Origin: an uncultured Peptococcaceae bacterium
GTDB lineage: Bacteria > Bacillota > Peptococcia > Peptococcales > Peptococcaceae
Direction: 5' to 3'
Length of the DNA: 50,375 bases
NCBI GenBank assembly: GCA_937976375.1
Contig: CALJRU010000072.1
Span: forward strand, 1-50,375
Below the pieces are notes generated by a model that was given only the letters and a program-made list of their open reading frames with translations, did no database searches and had not been told where the DNA came from. This document shows, piece after piece, positions 50,313 to 50,375 of the stretch; position 1 is the stretch's first letter; the number at the start of each line of letters is the position of its first letter. The position numbers were made by a program, and so were the translations under genes.

Positions 50313-50375
50313 AAAATGTAGCGTCGCTAGCTTTTGCTAGACAAAATGTAGCGTCGCTAGCTTTCGCTAGACAAA
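50313..50375. repeat. 30-base CTAG stem-loop repeats, second array (incomplete)
   Basis: Unit 50322-50351 reads CGTCGCTAGCTTTTGCTAGA then CAAAATGTAG; the next begins at 50352 and is cut by the window edge. Units within this array are more alike than those between arrays, suggesting recent local expansion. Confidence 0.8.

Larger units (their letters stand above)
49885..50375. repeat. Tandem 253-base composite repeat, running off the window
   Basis: Two copies are seen, the first at about 49885-50138 and the second from about 50139 to the edge. Landmarks (CCGTGGTGCAGCGGCAGCTG; GAGAGATCCCTAGCC) recur 252-253 bases apart. Each copy has, in order, a GC-rich part with hairpin GTGCAGC-GGCA-GCTGCAC, a segment ending GCGTCAACAA, a CCTTNN hexamer satellite, and CTAG-rich 30-base repeats. 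In the second copy one hexamer has 7 bases (CCCTTTG), shifting any reading frame, which argues against coding. Confidence 0.85.

Noticed and set aside
50021..50375. CRISPR-like array at the right edge
   Set aside because: The 30-base units are contiguous direct repeats with no unique spacers between them, and no cas genes are nearby.

Overview
The window looks like a chromosomal segment of an anaerobic Bacillota (Firmicutes) bacterium, from a Clostridia/Peptococcia- or Negativicutes-like lineage. The evidence is the presence of RNase Y, class 1B PyrD with PyrK, a lysine riboswitch, S-layer homology domains, strong AGGAGG ribosome binding sites, two different [FeFe]-hydrogenase-type proteins and a GlcD/GlcF oxidase pair. 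I cannot name genus or species. G+C content is visibly lower on the left and higher from about 29.7 kb onward, with C/G-ending codons dominating in 40-49.6 kb.

Left part (1-7.7 kb). The first 102 bases are the end of an IS3-family (IS150-type) element. They are followed on the minus strand by dapB-asd of lysine/diaminopimelate synthesis, preceded by a recognisable lysine riboswitch and its terminator. Next come an alpha/beta hydrolase, trmL, a sirtuin, a secreted SGNH hydrolase with three SLH domains, and rny. Between recX and rny lie a promoter and a terminator that could bound a small RNA or an attenuated rny leader.

Housekeeping block (7.9-19.4 kb, all minus strand). pyrB-pyrC-pyrK-pyrD-pyrF-pyrE (pyrimidine synthesis) is followed by hflX with an N-terminal JAMM-motif extension, a PLP lyase-like gene (YnbB type), a DUF456 membrane protein, ddl, recA and recX. 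Genes are nearly contiguous and often overlap by 1 or 4 bases. On the plus strand (19.5-23.6 kb) ahcY overlaps a dinG-type exonuclease-helicase.

Middle (23.6-38.3 kb, minus strand). An unrecognised 300-residue protein is followed by the rluB-glcD-glcF group, then a compact operon DUF445-sbcD-sbcC-rluA-cca. The DUF445 protein is about three times the usual family length and carries two copies of the family signature. tmRNA (ssrA) follows on the plus strand with a strong promoter and a predicted tag of 10 residues, AKNEKLAFAA.

Right part (38.9-49.6 kb). Small unknown genes and an acetyltransferase lead into the most interesting stretch. This contains a group B-like [FeFe]-hydrogenase with a thioredoxin-like [2Fe-2S] protein, a BtuFCD/MolBCA-like type II metal-chelate importer preceded by five helically phased CGAAAT repeats, and a cytoplasmic protein that appears to join a Crp/Fnr-like sensor half to a ModA/WtpA-like oxyanion-binding domain. 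Last come a group C-like H-cluster sensor (ferredoxin, H-cluster, 4Fe-4S, PAS) and an overlapping SpoIIE-type PP2C phosphatase. My inference is a redox/H2-sensing and metal (iron, molybdate or tungstate) supply locus.

Right edge (49.6-50.4 kb). No convincing gene is present. The region holds a 253-base tandem repeat built from a GC-rich hairpin, a CCTTNN hexamer satellite and 30-base CTAG-rich stem-loop repeats, and it runs off the window.
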